A program made the position numbers and the translations under genes. From the NCBI RefSeq assembly GCF_002240415.1, contig NZ_CP020028.1:2629501-2693500 (forward strand): DNA of 64,000 nucleotides, written 5' to 3'. The notes under the pieces were generated by a model, which worked only from the letters and a program-made list of their open reading frames with translations, searched no databases and was not told where the DNA came from. The DNA comes from Paenibacillus kribbensis. GTDB taxonomy: Bacteria; Bacillota; Bacilli; Paenibacillales; Paenibacillaceae. This document shows, one piece after another, positions 56,328 through 64,000 of this stretch; the first letter of the stretch is position 1, and each line of letters begins with the position of its first letter.

Positions 56328-56810
56328 ATGAGCAATGAAAAGATGAAAAAAGCAACGCCGGTCCAACAGGAGTATCAACAACTCGCCAACCAGCTTGAAC
56401 CCAAACGGCCCTTATTTCAAAACTGCTGTCGTGCGTTTCTTGCCGGGGGGATGATTTGTTTGATTGGACAAGCCATTCAGGAAATGTTTGTTCATTGGGC
56501 CGGCTTTGATGAGAAAAAAGCATCCAATCCAACTGCGGCCGTGTTAATTCTCATTTCCATTATTTTAACGAGCCTCGGCGTATATGACAAATTCGCGCAA
56601 TGGGCGGGTGCCGGTTCGGCTGTTCCCGTAACTGGTTTTGCAAATTCAATGGCATCCGCCGCGATAGAACATCGCAGTGAAGGAATGGTTTTAGGTGTCG
56701 GCGGAAAAATGTTTAAACTTGCCGGTCCGGTTATTGTTTTTGGAACGGTAGCGGCGTTTGTTGTGGGTATCATCACGTTTGTGCTTAAGGGTACTGGAGG
56801 AGGACACTGA
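56328..56810 (+). CDS. spoVAC: SpoVAC-type stage V sporulation protein (spoVA2 operon)
   Basis: The frame is open from further upstream, but a CAGGAGGATT site supports the ATG at 56328 (160 residues). The protein has four helices with RAFLAGGMICLIGQAIQEMF and the loop GAGSAVPVTGFANSMASAAIEHRSEGMVLGVGGKMF (about residues 85-125), as in SpoVAC. It forms part of the channel for dipicolinic acid entry into the forespore and exit during germination. The next start lies one base after its stop. Confidence 0.9.
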   Translation: MSNEKMKKATPVQQEYQQLANQLEPKRPLFQNCCRAFLAGGMICLIGQAIQEMFVHWAGFDEKKASNPTAAVLILISIILTSLGVYDKFAQWAGAGSAVPVTGFANSMASAAIEHRSEGMVLGVGGKMFKLAGPVIVFGTVAAFVVGIITFVLKGTGGGH

Positions 56811-56811
56811 T

Positions 56812-57828
56812 ATGCTAAAAGGGCATCAAAGTTGGATCTTTGAAAATAAACCGAATATTAAGGCCTCGGCTACCGTAGTTGGCCCGTTTGAAGGCAGAGG
56901 GCCGCTTGCCGGCGATTTTGACATCATACATGGTGACTCCATGCTGGAAGAAGAAAGCTGGGAAAAAGCTGAGAAAATTTTGATTGAACAGGCTGCAAAA
57001 CTGGCGATTGAAAAAGCAGGGTTAACCAAGGAGCAAGTCCAATTTCATATCGGCGGCGATTTGATGAATCAAATAATTAGTACCAGCTTTGCCGCTCGTA
57101 CGCTGTCGATCCCCTATCTTGGTGTGTTCGGTGCCTGTTCAACCTCGATGGAAAGCTTGGCTCTTGCATCCGCACTCGTCAATAGTGGAGCAGCGAAATT
57201 CATACTGGCAGGGACCTGCAGTCATAATTCAAGCGTAGAGAAGCAGTTCCGGTATCCGACAGAATACGGTTCACAAAAGCCGCCAACTGCCCAATATACC
57301 GTAACCGGTGCCGGTGCAGCGATCGTTTCGCAGGAAGGGGAAGGACCTGTCATCGCGTCAGCGACAATTGGCCGGGTTATCGATATGGGGATTACGGATC
57401 CATTTAATATGGGGGCAGCCATGGCACCTGCTGCGGTTGACACCATCCAAGCTCATTTTCGAGATTTACAAATCGAGCCCGGTTATTATGATCTGATCGT
57501 CACAGGCGATCTGGCTAAAGTAGGCTATGAGATTGCCTGCAAATTGTTTGAAAAACATAACATTCCGATGCATCAAACGGAGTATGCCGACTGTGGCATG
57601 ATGATTTACGACTATGATACTCAGATGGTGCAGGCGGGGGCAAGCGGTTGTGGTTGTTCGGCCGTTGTCACCTACGGTCATTTACTGAAACGCATGCAAA
57701 TGGGAGAAATCAAACGCATGCTTGTTGTTGCTACTGGGGCGCTCTTATCGCCGCTTTCGTACCAACAAGGAGAAAGTATTCCTTGTATCGCACATGCTGT
57801 AGCGATCGAATCAGGAGGGAGAAGCTGA
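56812..57828 (+). CDS. spoVAD: SpoVAD-type stage V sporulation protein (spoVA2 operon)
   Basis: The ATG at 56812 follows a GGAGGAGG site at the end of spoVAC (338 residues). It has a thiolase-like fold with GVFGACSTSMESLALASALVNSG and AGTCSHNSSVEKQFRYP, the standard SpoVAD segments. In B. subtilis SpoVAD binds dipicolinic acid. It lies between spoVAC and spoVAE with one-base gaps, so translation is coupled. Confidence 0.92.
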   Translation: MLKGHQSWIFENKPNIKASATVVGPFEGRGPLAGDFDIIHGDSMLEEESWEKAEKILIEQAAKLAIEKAGLTKEQVQFHIGGDLMNQIISTSFAARTLSIPYLGVFGACSTSMESLALASALVNSGAAKFILAGTCSHNSSVEKQFRYPTEYGSQKPPTAQYTVTGAGAAIVSQEGEGPVIASATIGRVIDMGITDPFNMGAAMAPAAVDTIQAHFRDLQIEPGYYDLIVTGDLAKVGYEIACKLFEKHNIPMHQTEYADCGMMIYDYDTQMVQAGASGCGCSAVVTYGHLLKRMQMGEIKRMLVVATGALLSPLSYQQGESIPCIAHAVAIESGGRS

Positions 57829-57829
57829 C

Positions 57830-58180
57830 ATGATCTTTTTATGGGCCTTTCTTGTAGGGGGCGCAATTTGCGTCTTCGGACAGATTTGTTTCGATGTGTT
57901 TAAACTGACTCCAGCCCATACCATGACGTTACTCGTCGTGCTGGGAGCAGTCGCTGACGGACTTGGCTTGTATGACCCGCTCGTTAAGTTTGCCGGGGCT
58001 GGAGCTTCCGTTCCAATCACTAGTTTTGGAAACTCTCTGGTTCACGGCGCTTTGGAGGAATTACAGAAAGACGGATGGATCGGAGTCATTACCGGTATAT
58101 TCAAGGTCACCAGCGCAGGTATTTCGTCAGCCATTATTTTCTCATTTTTGGCAGCCTTGCTGATTAAGCCAAAAGGTTAA
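57830..58180 (+). CDS. spoVAE: SpoVAE-type stage V sporulation protein (spoVA2 operon)
   Basis: The 116-residue membrane protein has four helices: AFLVGGAICVFGQICFDVF, TLLVVLGAVADGLGLYDPL, and the loop AGAGASVPITSFGNSLVHGALEE, closely related to the SpoVAC loop. It is the last gene of the channel operon. The set resembles the spoVA2mob operon that raises spore heat resistance in some Bacillus. The further genes of that operon are not present here; a ribose-binding gene converges. Confidence 0.88.
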   Translation: MIFLWAFLVGGAICVFGQICFDVFKLTPAHTMTLLVVLGAVADGLGLYDPLVKFAGAGASVPITSFGNSLVHGALEELQKDGWIGVITGIFKVTSAGISSAIIFSFLAALLIKPKG

Positions 58181-58296
58181 GGATGCGACAGGGGTTAAGC
58201 ATCATTTGAAAATGAGCGTAATACCTCTGTTCATGGGCGGCGGCATAAGAACTCTGCAGGAGAAGCTTAGCAAACCCTCGGCCAATGACCGTCCTA

Positions 58297-59226
58297 CTAC
58301 TGGCTGTTATCCTTCGTAACCAGCTTGATTGGCACCGGAATGCTGCTTTCAACCGTCTTGCCCTGAAGTACCTCAGCGGCGGTTTGGACCGCCTTTTGGC
58401 CGATCACGTCAAATTGTTGCGCTACGGTAGCAGACAGTTTGCCGTCTTTGACCGCTTGCAGCGCATCCGCGCTTCCGTCAAAGCCGATCACCAGAGTATC
58501 CCTACCCGTAGCCGAGATGGCTTCTACAGCGCCAAGCGCCATCTCGTCGTTTTGGGCAAAAACGGCTTTAATATCAGGATTGCCCTGAAGCATAGTTTCC
58601 ATGACGTTCAGGCCCTTCGTTCGGTCAAAGTCCGCCGCCTGCTTGGCAACTACCTTCAATTTTTCATCTGCAACGGAGTGGAATCCCTGACCGCGTTCCC
58701 GAGCGGCGGACGTGCCCGGAATGCCTTCGAGTTCCGCAACGACCGCGCCTTCGCCAAGCTGATCCACAATATATTCTGCGGCCATTTTGCCTCCATCGGC
58801 ATTATCAGAAGCGATGAGGGAGGCGACCTCGCCTTTATCCGCCGCCCGGTCGATTGCAATGACGGGAATGCCGACGCCATTGGCCGTCTGCACAGCCGCT
58901 GAGATGGCCGATGAATCTGTGGGATTGATGAGCAGTGCATGAACCCCTTGCTGGATCAGATCTTCCACATCATTGTTCTGCTTTGCCGGATCATTTTGCG
59001 CATCCACCACGATGATCTCAAAACTCTGCCTGCTGGCTTCCTGAACCACCATGTCTTTGAGGTAGACGAAGAACGGGTTGTTCAATGTGGACATGGATAA
59101 GCCGATCTTGACATCATTAAGATCACCAGCAGTCTTCGCTTTCGCCCAGGAAGGAGGCTCCAGTGAGCATCCGGCCACCAGGAACGAGCTAAGTGCGAGC
59201 AGCAGAAAAATACAGTATTTTCTCAT
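58297..59226 (-). CDS. rbsB: Ribose-type ABC substrate-binding lipoprotein (RbsB-like)
   Basis: The 309-residue lipoprotein has a signal peptide with lipobox LVAGC. The body matches Rbs[52 protein letters not shown] and IAIDRAAD. It should bind ribose or a related sugar and pass it to an ABC importer. Its partner permease gene upstream is broken and no ATPase is near, so uptake through this protein needs components from elsewhere, or the locus is dead. Confidence 0.87.
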   Translation of the reverse strand: MRKYCIFLLLALSSFLVAGCSLEPPSWAKAKTAGDLNDVKIGLSMSTLNNPFFVYLKDMVVQEASRQSFEIIVVDAQNDPAKQNNDVEDLIQQGVHALLINPTDSSAISAAVQTANGVGIPVIAIDRAADKGEVASLIASDNADGGKMAAEYIVDQLGEGAVVAELEGIPGTSAARERGQGFHSVADEKLKVVAKQAADFDRTKGLNVMETMLQGNPDIKAVFAQNDEMALGAVEAISATGRDTLVIGFDGSADALQAVKDGKLSATVAQQFDVIGQKAVQTAAEVLQGKTVESSIPVPIKLVTKDNSQ

Positions 59227-59562
59227 GATCTTCTCCCCTTAATCGGCTTTTTTTGCGGTCCATCAGAACGGCAATAACGATCACGATCCCTTTAACGACG
59301 AACTGATAGAATGAAGAAACGCCAAGCAGGTTCAATCCGTTGTTCAACACGCCGATAATCAGCGCCCCGATCAGCGTGGCGACAATCCGTCCCCTTCCTC
59401 TGGAAAGGCTGGTACCGCCGAGCACAACAGCTGGAACCTCACACTGTCGCTGAGCCCTGTAATCGGGTTGCCTTCCGTAAAAACCATGTTCACTCCACGG
59501 AAAATGGTCATTGTGGCCAGTGTGGATAAAATAAGCAGACCGAAAAGGGCAAAGCTCTCAAT
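59189..59562 (-). pseudogene. rbsC: Ribose ABC permease gene (rbsC), internally deleted and frameshifted
   Basis: One frame on the minus strand holds [26 protein letters not shown], the middle of RbsC (helix and loop). Another frame, starting near 59440, holds [42 protein letters not shown] (near the C-terminus), and runs into the rbsB start at 59226. Intact RbsC has about 110 residues between these parts (the segment YELDAIA precedes VVLGGTS). The junction at 59430-59445 is out of frame. The N-terminus is also missing. Confidence 0.8.
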
Positions 59563-59655
59563 CTAAAGGCGAATGGCGATTTTGTACTTGAATGCATCTT
59601 CGGCGCTGAAGGTAAAATGGCGTGGCGGAGCATAACCCAATTTCAATTTTTTCAT
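59563..59655 (-). pseudogene. 5' fragment of an L-fucose/L-arabinose isomerase-type gene joined to rbsC
   Basis: A ribosome binding site (AAGAGGAGA) precedes the ATG at 59655, and the frame reads MKKLKLGYAPPRHFTFSAED and then KYKIAIRL before a TAG. This is the start of sugar isomerases of the FucI/AraA-like group (LGYAPTRRxxFSAEDAxKYK). The sequence beyond the stop continues as rbsC in the same frame. A deletion has therefore fused the two genes. Confidence 0.6.
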
Positions 59656-59713
59656 AGATCATGTCTCCTCTTGGATGGATAAAGCGAGATGACTTAACAT
59701 AAAATGTTTTTTG

Positions 59714-59740
59714 TTTGTTTAGTTAATTTAACTAAACAAA
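59714..59740. promoter_or_regulatory. 27-base perfect palindrome upstream of the decayed sugar locus
   Basis: Arms TTTGTTTAGTTAA and TTAACTAAACAAA flank a central T. It lies between the isomerase fragment and the divergent YesM-type kinase. The core TTTAGTTAA also occurs in the LacI operator at 46501. LacI- and ROK-type sugar repressors bind such sites. Confidence 0.6.
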
Positions 59741-59956
59741 ATACTTGTTTTGTATTTACGACGCCATCGTGTCATTGGAAGAAAGCGGTGTCAATGGCTC
59801 ATTTAGCTAATAAAACGCAATAACAACTAAAATAATATTTTAATTTTTATAAACATTGCAATAATGATAAGTGCGATGTAAACTTCATGTATCTATTGAC
59901 AGGGAGTTGGAAGAATGAAACGGTGCGTTCAAGACCGAGACATCAGAGGTGAGAGC

Positions 59957-61756
59957 ATGCAGAAATTGTCCAACATCCGGTTTCAGACAAAGCTTTTTGT
60001 CGTGTTCATTCTTTTGAGCAGCATTCCGGCGCTGCTGATCGGGACGATGGCCTACCGTAAATCCTCCATGATGCTACAGGCCCGGAATGAGCAGGATCTG
60101 AATGTGATTCTGGCCCAGCTGAATACATCGATTGAACGCCAGGTCAGGGATTTTGACCGGTTTACAATGATCCCGTACTATTTGCCGGACATTTTCAGCT
60201 TTTTAAATAAGCCTTATTTGGCCAAGGAGCAGTGGGGGACCGCGGAAATCCATGCACAGAGAACGATGGCCCGGCTCATGGGGGCCTATCCTTCCATCAA
60301 CTCCTCAATCAAGGGACTGATGATCTACGGCATGAACGGAACCGTCAACGGCTACCGAATAAGCGGGAATACGGTAATTAATCCCAAAGAAAAGGTTATA
60401 GATGAGGATTGGTACCAGCAAGCGCTAGCAGAGCGGGGCGGTTTTGTCATTACCGGGGTCAGAGAGATCAACCAGTTTAAAGACGGGGCCTTCCCTGCCC
60501 TGATCGGCTCCCGTCTGCTGATGGACGAGGAATATCAACCGCTGGCTGTCATGGCCATTTTCATCAGTCCCGATTTTATCCCCAAATTTGTGGAGACGCT
60601 GGAGCTTCCGACCGTTAAGGTCACCGTCCTCGATCAGAACCGGAATATCGTTTACGCATCCGATCCTGCCCTTGCGGCCAGACAGCTGTCCATCGGTGCC
60701 AACGAACAGCGGGGCAGATGGGAGGCTGACGTGTCTGCGGATCAGGGGCAGGAGAGATACAGCGGCGTTTTTCTTGAAAGCGGTTACTTGAAGTGGAAGG
60801 TATACCTGGGAGTCAATCGTGAGGAGCTGCTGGCGGGCAGCCGTTCCATCAGCTATTTTACTTTCCTGGTGGCGGTGGGCGCGGTGATTTGTTCAGCCGC
60901 CATTTCCTGGCTGCTTGCGAAAAGGCTGTCGAGGCCGATCAACCGCTTAATCCGCTCCATGCGTGAGGTCGAGCAGGGGAATTTCAAAGCACCTGCACCC
61001 GTAGGGGAAGACAATGAAATGAGACGGCTGGAAAGCAGCTATCACAGGATGGTCAGCCGTCTCGACAAGCTGGTGCATTCCATTGAGGAGAAGGAACGCC
61101 AGAAGCGCAACGCCGAACTCTACGCATTGCGGGCACGCATACAGCCCCATTTTCTGTACAACACACTGAATTCCATTCGCATGCTGGCCATACTGCAGCA
61201 TTCGTCCCATATTGCCAAATTGCTGCAATCGCTGGCCAAGCTGCTTCAGGCGAATATGAAGCTTGACAGCGAACTGGTACTGCTGGATGAGGAGATTCGG
61301 CTGCTGAAAGATTATGCTGCTTTGATGGATTTAAGATACACCGGTGTTTTTAGAGTGCATTGGGTTATTCCGCACGAGTGCTTGCAAGTGCCCATTCCGC
61401 CCATGCTGCTGCAGCCACTGCTGGAGAACGCGATCTTTCACGGGGCCAAAGGGCTGGACAGAACTCTGCGCATTTCCATAACGGCCAGACAGGATGCGGA
61501 GAGCGGGACGCTTTTCATTGAAATTGCGGATGACGGCACAGGATTTACCGGCAAAGAAATTCTGCTGCAGGAAGAGAGCGCTGACCATATAGGTTTACGT
61601 AATGTGCACGAACGGATCCTTCTCAGATTTGGCGAGCCGTACGGATTGTCGTTAATTCGTACGGATGATCTCACGAAAGCTATTGTTAAAATACCACTGA
61701 AATTAGAAGCATCAGAGACAGGAGGGGACAGAGATGTGGAATCTGTTGGTCGTTGA
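59957..61756 (+). CDS. YesM-type sensor histidine kinase
   Basis: An AGAGGTGAG site supports the ATG at 59957 (599 residues); an ATG at 59915 is possible. Residues about 10-30 form a first helix, followed by a 250-residue extracellular sensor, and a second helix near TFLVAVGAVICSAAISWLLA. HAMP follows, then the family-specific ARIQPHFLYNTLNSIRMLA H-box and a HATPase with LLENAIFHGAKG and IADDGTGF. YesM kinases sense plant polysaccharides or sugars outside the cell. It overlaps the regulator by 23 bases. Confidence 0.9.
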   Translation: MQKLSNIRFQTKLFVVFILLSSIPALLIGTMAYRKSSMMLQARNEQDLNVILAQLNTSIERQVRDFDRFTMIPYYLPDIFSFLNKPYLAKEQWGTAEIHAQRTMARLMGAYPSINSSIKGLMIYGMNGTVNGYRISGNTVINPKEKVIDEDWYQQALAERGGFVITGVREINQFKDGAFPALIGSRLLMDEEYQPLAVMAIFISPDFIPKFVETLELPTVKVTVLDQNRNIVYASDPALAARQLSIGANEQRGRWEADVSADQGQERYSGVFLESGYLKWKVYLGVNREELLAGSRSISYFTFLVAVGAVICSAAISWLLAKRLSRPINRLIRSMREVEQGNFKAPAPVGEDNEMRRLESSYHRMVSRLDKLVHSIEEKERQKRNAELYALRARIQPHFLYNTLNSIRMLAILQHSSHIAKLLQSLAKLLQANMKLDSELVLLDEEIRLLKDYAALMDLRYTGVFRVHWVIPHECLQVPIPPMLLQPLLENAIFHGAKGLDRTLRISITARQDAESGTLFIEIADDGTGFTGKEILLQEESADHIGLRNVHERILLRFGEPYGLSLIRTDDLTKAIVKIPLKLEASETGGDRDVESVGR

Positions 61757-62912
61757 TGATGAATCCATTGTCAGAATGGGACTGCGTTATATGCTTGATT
61801 GGGAAGATTTGGGGATATGCTGGAAGGCCGAGGCGGCCGACGGGAAAGAGGCACTGCGTATTTTGGAAGAAGAGAACATTCACTTTGTCATGACCGATAT
61901 CCGGATGCCCGGTATGGACGGGATCGAGTTGGCGCAAAAAATCAGGCACAGGAACCCGGAGATCCAAATTATTTTCCTGAGCAGCTATGATACTTTTTCC
62001 TATGTGAGGGAGGCCCTTCGGCTGGGAGCAGCTGATTATCTGCATAAACCTACCATGGATGAAGATGAAATTGCGGACACGATGCAAAAGGTCATCTCCC
62101 GTTTTAAATTGCCCTCAAATGAGCCGCCGCAGCGTACGGAAGAAGAAAGAAACGAGTTCTGTTTATCGCTGCTGGATCCTTTTACGTTTCCGGCGGAGCC
62201 TATGAAGCTCCTGCCCGAGCTCGCGGACGAATCTTATAAGGAAGGTTATGAACTTGCGATTATCCGCAAAAGATGCGACGCGGTTCAGGAGAATGAAGAT
62301 TCGGAACAGCTGCGTTTTCTTTCCATTCTGCACCTTATGAGCAAGCTGGTGGCAAAGGACTGGGGAGGGCTGGTCTTTCACCGGAATTTCCGTGAAATGA
62401 TTTGGATAGCTCCCGTCCGTTCTCTAACCGGGGATGGCGATATGCCAAGTTATTTGAACGGCTTGCGGCAAAAGGTGCTTGAGCTGTTGAACGTCCGGCT
62501 GATCTTTGCTTGCGGCTCTTCTGCCTGCAGGGATATTTCCAGCCTGCCGGGCGCCTATATGTCCGCGCTTTTGCGTTTTCCCCGCAATGAACAGAGCGAC
62601 AGCTTTATTGTGCGCCGGGCTAAAGAATATGTGGACCGGCATCTGCTGGACGATGTCACGCTGGCCAAGGTCGGGGAATCCATTCACGTTAGTCCGGGAT
62701 ATTTGAGCAGGATTTTTCTTAAGGAAATCGGTGAAAACTTCAGCGATTACATCATACGCAACAAAATGGAAATCGCCCAAAAAATGCTGCGCGAGACCAG
62801 CCGCAAGGTGTATGAAATCGCGGCCGATCTCGGATACAGCAACCCCTATTACTTCAGTAAGCTGTTCAAGGACCGTACGGGACTCACCCCTCTTGAATAC
62901 CGCAATCAATGA
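61734..62912 (+). CDS. YesN-type response regulator with AraC DNA-binding domain
   Basis: The 392-residue protein has a receiver domain with VDDESIVRMGLRYMLDW and the phosphoacceptor in FVMTDIRMPGMDG. A variable middle follows, then two AraC helix-turn-helix motifs: TLAKVGESIHVSPGYLSRIFLKEIG and KVYEIAADLGYSNPYYFSKLFKDRTGLTPLEYR. A GGAGGGGACAGAG site precedes the ATG, which lies inside the kinase gene. The pair probably controls the carbohydrate genes that begin at 63128 and continue beyond the window. Confidence 0.92.
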   Translation: MWNLLVVDDESIVRMGLRYMLDWEDLGICWKAEAADGKEALRILEEENIHFVMTDIRMPGMDGIELAQKIRHRNPEIQIIFLSSYDTFSYVREALRLGAADYLHKPTMDEDEIADTMQKVISRFKLPSNEPPQRTEEERNEFCLSLLDPFTFPAEPMKLLPELADESYKEGYELAIIRKRCDAVQENEDSEQLRFLSILHLMSKLVAKDWGGLVFHRNFREMIWIAPVRSLTGDGDMPSYLNGLRQKVLELLNVRLIFACGSSACRDISSLPGAYMSALLRFPRNEQSDSFIVRRAKEYVDRHLLDDVTLAKVGESIHVSPGYLSRIFLKEIGENFSDYIIRNKMEIAQKMLRETSRKVYEIAADLGYSNPYYFSKLFKDRTGLTPLEYRNQ

Positions 62913-63127
62913 ACCGGAGCCGGCAAGCATACCGAGCGAAAGTTAAAAAAACGTATGATTTTGCAAAAATCATCTATTGCCGGGACCGGAAGCAGCCACA
63001 GGATCTGTGTACACGTCAAAATTGCATATGAAAAAGCCGATTCGCGCGCTACTATCACCAGGAGCTAATCATTAGAATGAATGGTGCAAGAGGTTGAATG
63101 ACCAGTAGAGAAAGGGGCGAAACAAGT

Positions 63128-64000
63128 ATGATGCAGGAACTAGCGAAAGCGCCAGTAATTGAACGCTGGGGGAGATTTGAACTGTTCCTTCCCGGCCCGG
63201 AGGACGGTAATCCCTTTACAGATGTGACGTTTGGAGCACGTTTCCGTCAGGGACGCCGGATCATTGAGGCAGACGGTTTCTATGACGGGGAAGGCTGTTA
63301 CCGTGTGCGTTTTATGCCGGATACTTTGGGGGTATGGGCTTATGAGACGGTTAGCAATGTGCCAGAATTGAATCTTGTTCAAGGCACATTTAAATGTGTT
63401 GACCCTTCAGCGGGAAATCACGGACCCGTTGGAGTGGATCGCGAAGTCCATTTCGCCTATGCCGACGGCAAACCCTTCTTTTCCTTCGGAACTACAAGTT
63501 ATGTATGGAATCACCAGGACGAAGAGCTGCAGGAGATTACCCTTCGCAGTCTGGCCAAAGCGGGTGCTTTTAATAAAATTCGAATGTGCGTTTTTCCAAA
63601 GCACTATGATTACAATTTGAACGAACCGGCATTGTACCCATTTGCAGGGTCTCTGGAAAAGGGCTGGGATTTCACGGCATTCAATCCCGCCTACTGGCGG
63701 CAGCTTGAACGCAGGCTTGAGGATCTGCAAAAGCTTGGCATCGAGGCCGATCTCATCCTTTTTCATCCTTATGACCGGTGGGGATTTGCGGAGATGACTC
63801 CCGAGACTGACGATTTTTATCTGCGTTATGCCGTCGCCCGTCTCTCGGCGTTTCGCAACATCTGGTGGTCGCTGGCTAACGAGTTCGATCTGATGAAGGC
63901 CAAAACGATGCGGGATTGGGATCGGTTCTTCAGAATCATTCAGGAGCGCGATGCTTACGATCATCTCCGGTCCATTCACAACTGGCACCATCCGGGTATC
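63128..64000 (+). CDS. DUF5060/DUF4038 glycoside-hydrolase-like protein (partial, 3' end outside window)
   Basis: An AAAGGGG site precedes the ATG at 63128, and the frame stays open to the window end (291 residues seen). Residues about 8-85 form a beta-sandwich of DUF5060 type ([42 protein letters not shown]). A TIM-barrel-like part follows ([58 protein letters not shown]). The Glu in LANEFD is the likely acid/base. Relatives act on plant polysaccharide side chains such as apiose or rhamnose. Confidence 0.85.
   Translation, partial: MMQELAKAPVIERWGRFELFLPGPEDGNPFTDVTFGARFRQGRRIIEADGFYDGEGCYRVRFMPDTLGVWAYETVSNVPELNLVQGTFKCVDPSAGNHGPVGVDREVHFAYADGKPFFSFGTTSYVWNHQDEELQEITLRSLAKAGAFNKIRMCVFPKHYDYNLNEPALYPFAGSLEKGWDFTAFNPAYWRQLERRLEDLQKLGIEADLILFHPYDRWGFAEMTPETDDFYLRYAVARLSAFRNIWWSLANEFDLMKAKTMRDWDRFFRIIQERDAYDHLRSIHNWHHPGI

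Overview
The window looks like chromosomal DNA from an endospore-forming Firmicute, most likely a Paenibacillus of the P. polymyxa type. The reasons are strong AGGAGG-type ribosome binding sites, T-rich intrinsic terminators after most units, a sporulation operon of SpoVAC/AD/AE type, YesM/YesN-type two-component pairs, and a gene mix of sugar regulators, lantibiotic immunity and nickel/opine-type ABC uptake. No tRNA, rRNA or CRISPR array was seen. The species call is inference.

Region 1 (1-10.5 kb): a phosphodiester glycosidase, an XRE-cupin regulator divergent from a catDE-like DoxX/extradiol dioxygenase pair, glutaminase, a DUF1835 protein, then a compact ADP-ribose group (Nudix-winged helix, NADAR, microbial PARG) followed by APS kinase and catalase. 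Region 2 (10.5-20 kb): two inverted copies of a roughly 140-bp palindromic repeat, a five-gene peptide/nickel/opine ABC operon ending in an overlapping MATE exporter and headed by a near-perfect Zur box, then a DHA2 MFS pump with a divergent TetR. Region 3 (20-29 kb): a large FN3/copper-amine-oxidase-like secreted protein, a LysR-controlled DUF1330/SDR pair, and a LanFEG plus LanRK immunity cassette with no lantibiotic gene.

Region 4 (29-41 kb): a NarL-type two-component pair, then an RND pump with its lipoprotein adaptor. Three near-identical terminator-like hairpins sit before the kinase, before the adaptor, and before what appears to be the first codons of a rifamycin phosphotransferase gene (rph). 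A Tn4430-like Tn3-family element appears to have inserted after codon 9 of that gene. The element has decayed: its left inverted repeat is intact, tnpA carries an internal deletion and frameshift, tnpI is frameshifted and the right end is lost. Only the frameshifted 3' third of rph survives on the far side.

Region 5 (41-51.5 kb): a SnoaL-like protein with divergent LysR, a TetR remnant behind a G9 tract, a LacI/alpha-galactosidase unit, an AraC half-gene, and a LacI-Gfo/Idh-ThuA-Gfo/Idh cluster that fits 3-keto-sugar chemistry. Region 6 (51.5-64 kb): an orphan phage-like beta-helix protein, a zinc alcohol dehydrogenase, a spoVA2-type sporulation operon with DUF1657/DUF421 genes, a decayed ribose/isomerase transport locus, a YesM/YesN pair, and the start of a DUF5060 glycoside-hydrolase-like protein cut by the window edge.

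Start codons were reassigned where a ribosome binding site clearly supported a position other than the longest reading frame.
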